Positions 6,080 to 7,025 of a DNA stretch of 7,025 nt are shown here, one piece after another. Origin of the DNA: JBBRLA01 sp038231615. Lineage in GTDB: Bacteria; Myxococcota_A; Polyangia; Palsa-1104; JAEUJZ01. Each line of letters opens with the position of its first letter. Positions within the stretch are counted from its first letter, which is position 1. The position numbers and the translations under genes are program-made. The stretch spans positions 1-7,025 of the forward strand of contig JBBRLA010000464.1 in NCBI GenBank assembly GCA_038231615.1, read 5' to 3'. Under the pieces are notes generated by a model. That model ran no database searches, was not told the origin of the DNA, and saw only the letters and a list, made by a program, of their open reading frames with translations.

Positions 6080-7025
6080 GGGGCAGCTTCGCTTTTGATG
6101 GGAGCCTGACGTTGCGAAAAGGGTCCTTGAGGACCGTGTCCTGCCGCCTGCCGTGGCGCAGGGCGGCGAAGGGGTTGCGCAGGTCGCTGGGCGTGGGGTG
6201 GCGGCCGGGAGAGGGGCCGCGTTGCCGCCGGGGGGCGTCGGCAGGGTGGTCTTTCAGCGGGTCGGGGGGCGTCTTTTCATGGCAGCGCTGCGACAGGCGC
6301 CGCGCCTCGCCCACGGCCTGATCCTCGTCGCCGAGGCGCCGCAGTGCCTCCGCCTGGCGATCGATCTCGTCGCACAGGCCGCTCTTCAGGGCGGCCTGTG
6401 CGACACTCAGGTGGGCCTGCTCGAACGGGCCGCGAAGGGTGACGAAGGCCGACTCGGCCCGCCGCTGGAACAGACTCCCCATGGGCAGTTCGCCGTAGAG
6501 CGCAACCGCGGTGTCGACATCCCCTTGAGCCACCGCCCGCTCAAAGCTCGTGAACACCGAGGCCAGACGCAGGTGGTCGGTGGCCTCGGTCAGCAGCGTC
6601 CGGGCCTCGGCGTTGTCCGGATGCCGGCGCACCAGGGTCTCGGCGTTGCTGAGGGCGGAGGCGTAGTCGTGGGCGGCCAGGCGCTCCCGGGCGGCGGCGA
6701 GGAGCGCCTCATCCTGGTCCGCCGCGGGCCGAGTGACGGGAGGTGGGGCGGGCGGCGCGAGGGCGGGCGGCGCGAGGGCGGGCGGCGCGGGGACGGGCGG
6801 CGCGTGGGTCGGCAGGTCCAGGTGTCCCGTGAGGCCGGCGACACCGAAGAGCAACGCGCTCATGGCCAGGGCCCCCAGGGCGGCGGAGACACCCAGGCGG
6901 CGGTAGCGCGGATTTTTTCCCGGGGGCGCGATCATCGCCAGAGTGCTCGCCACGGGTCCTTCGCCAGCGGTCACATCCCAGGCCGGTTCGTCGGCTTCGA
7001 TGATCGGCAACGCATCGGACTCGCC
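6072..7025 (-). CDS. Single-pass membrane protein with TPR-like helices, 5' end outside window
   Basis: The frame is open to the right edge of the window (codons read GESDALPIIEADEP), so the true start is probably outside; TTG 7010 would be the first start codon inside, giving 312 residues. Using that numbering, a charged stretch KNPRYRRLG precedes one membrane segment (about 40-60). A Pro/Ala-rich spacer (about 69-95) built of five-residue units follows, then a helical region (about 98-245) whose first 50 residues (ARERLAAHDYASALSNAETL, then RRHPDNAEA) read as a tetratricopeptide repeat. The tail (about 248-312) is rich in Pro, Arg and His and probably disordered. Positive-inside charge suggests the helical part lies outside the cytoplasm, where C213 and C243 could pair (inference). 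Its stop overlaps the kinase start, implying one operon. The missing N-terminal part could hold another domain, for example FHA, but nothing here shows it. Function unknown. Confidence 0.8.
   Translation of the reverse strand, partial: GESDALPIIEADEPAWDVTAGEGPVASTLAMIAPPGKNPRYRRLGVSAALGALAMSALLFGVAGLTGHLDLPTHAPPVPAPPALAPPALAPPAPPPVTRPAADQDEALLAAARERLAAHDYASALSNAETLVRRHPDNAEARTLLTEATDHLRLASVFTSFERAVAQGDVDTAVALYGELPMGSLFQRRAESAFVTLRGPFEQAHLSVAQAALKSGLCDEIDRQAEALRRLGDEDQAVGEARRLSQRCHEKTPPDPLKDHPADAPRRQRGPSPGRHPTPSDLRNPFAALRHGRRQDTVLKDPFRNVRLPSKAKLPRE
6751..6810 (-). repeat. 15-bp tandem repeat in the TPR-like gene's Pro/Ala spacer
   Basis: On the plus strand GGCGGCGCGAGGGCG is repeated exactly at 6751-6765 and 6766-6780, then in degenerate form at 6781-6795 and 6796-6810. 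Each unit is five codons on the minus strand (PPALA, PPALA, PPVPA, and a diverged unit). Length change would be in multiples of five residues, so the repeat can tune the spacer between membrane and TPR-like region without a frameshift. Confidence 0.85.

Overview
This is a GC-rich bacterial segment with two gene sets pointing towards each other. A plus-strand pair (Nudix hydrolase, then a Ski2-like DExH helicase) faces a minus-strand cluster, read right to left: a membrane-anchored TPR-like protein cut by the window edge, a transmembrane Ser/Thr protein kinase, an acyl-CoA dehydrogenase, and a decayed gene fragment. The Hanks-type kinase with a Pro/Ala-rich linker and a C-terminal membrane anchor, beside a TPR membrane protein, resembles gene sets of Myxococcota and other large-genome proteobacteria. 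That placement is an inference; there is no rRNA or other marker here to fix the taxon.

Bases 1-150 hold no convincing gene but carry two ~50-bp imperfect direct repeats 75 bp apart; the first touches the window edge, so an array may continue outside. A short Nudix hydrolase follows (235-636). Its conserved N-terminal lead-in is readable upstream, but only by changing frame once, which suggests a one-base deletion or a sequencing error. A hairpin and an 11-bp-spaced direct repeat lie between it and the helicase (725-2944). The helicase has every superfamily 2 motif in Ski2/Mtr4 form and a Pro/Ala linker containing an 18-bp tandem duplication.

The convergent gap (2945-3450) is not empty. On the minus strand it holds the C-terminal part of a protein resembling Uma2-type (DUF820) putative endonucleases, with two in-frame stops and no N-terminal half, directly behind the acyl-CoA dehydrogenase gene.

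On the minus strand the TPR-like gene and the kinase gene overlap by 8 bases and are probably translationally coupled. Both products are predicted single-pass membrane proteins, so they may form a signalling pair. The acyl-CoA dehydrogenase begins 22 bases after the kinase stop with a TATACT box just before its GTG, so it may be co-transcribed, independently started, or both. No tRNA, rRNA, CRISPR array, complete insertion sequence or origin was recognised. I see no clear new multi-gene system; the points most worth following are the edge repeats, the bacterial Ski2-like helicase, the Uma2-like relic and the kinase/TPR membrane pair.
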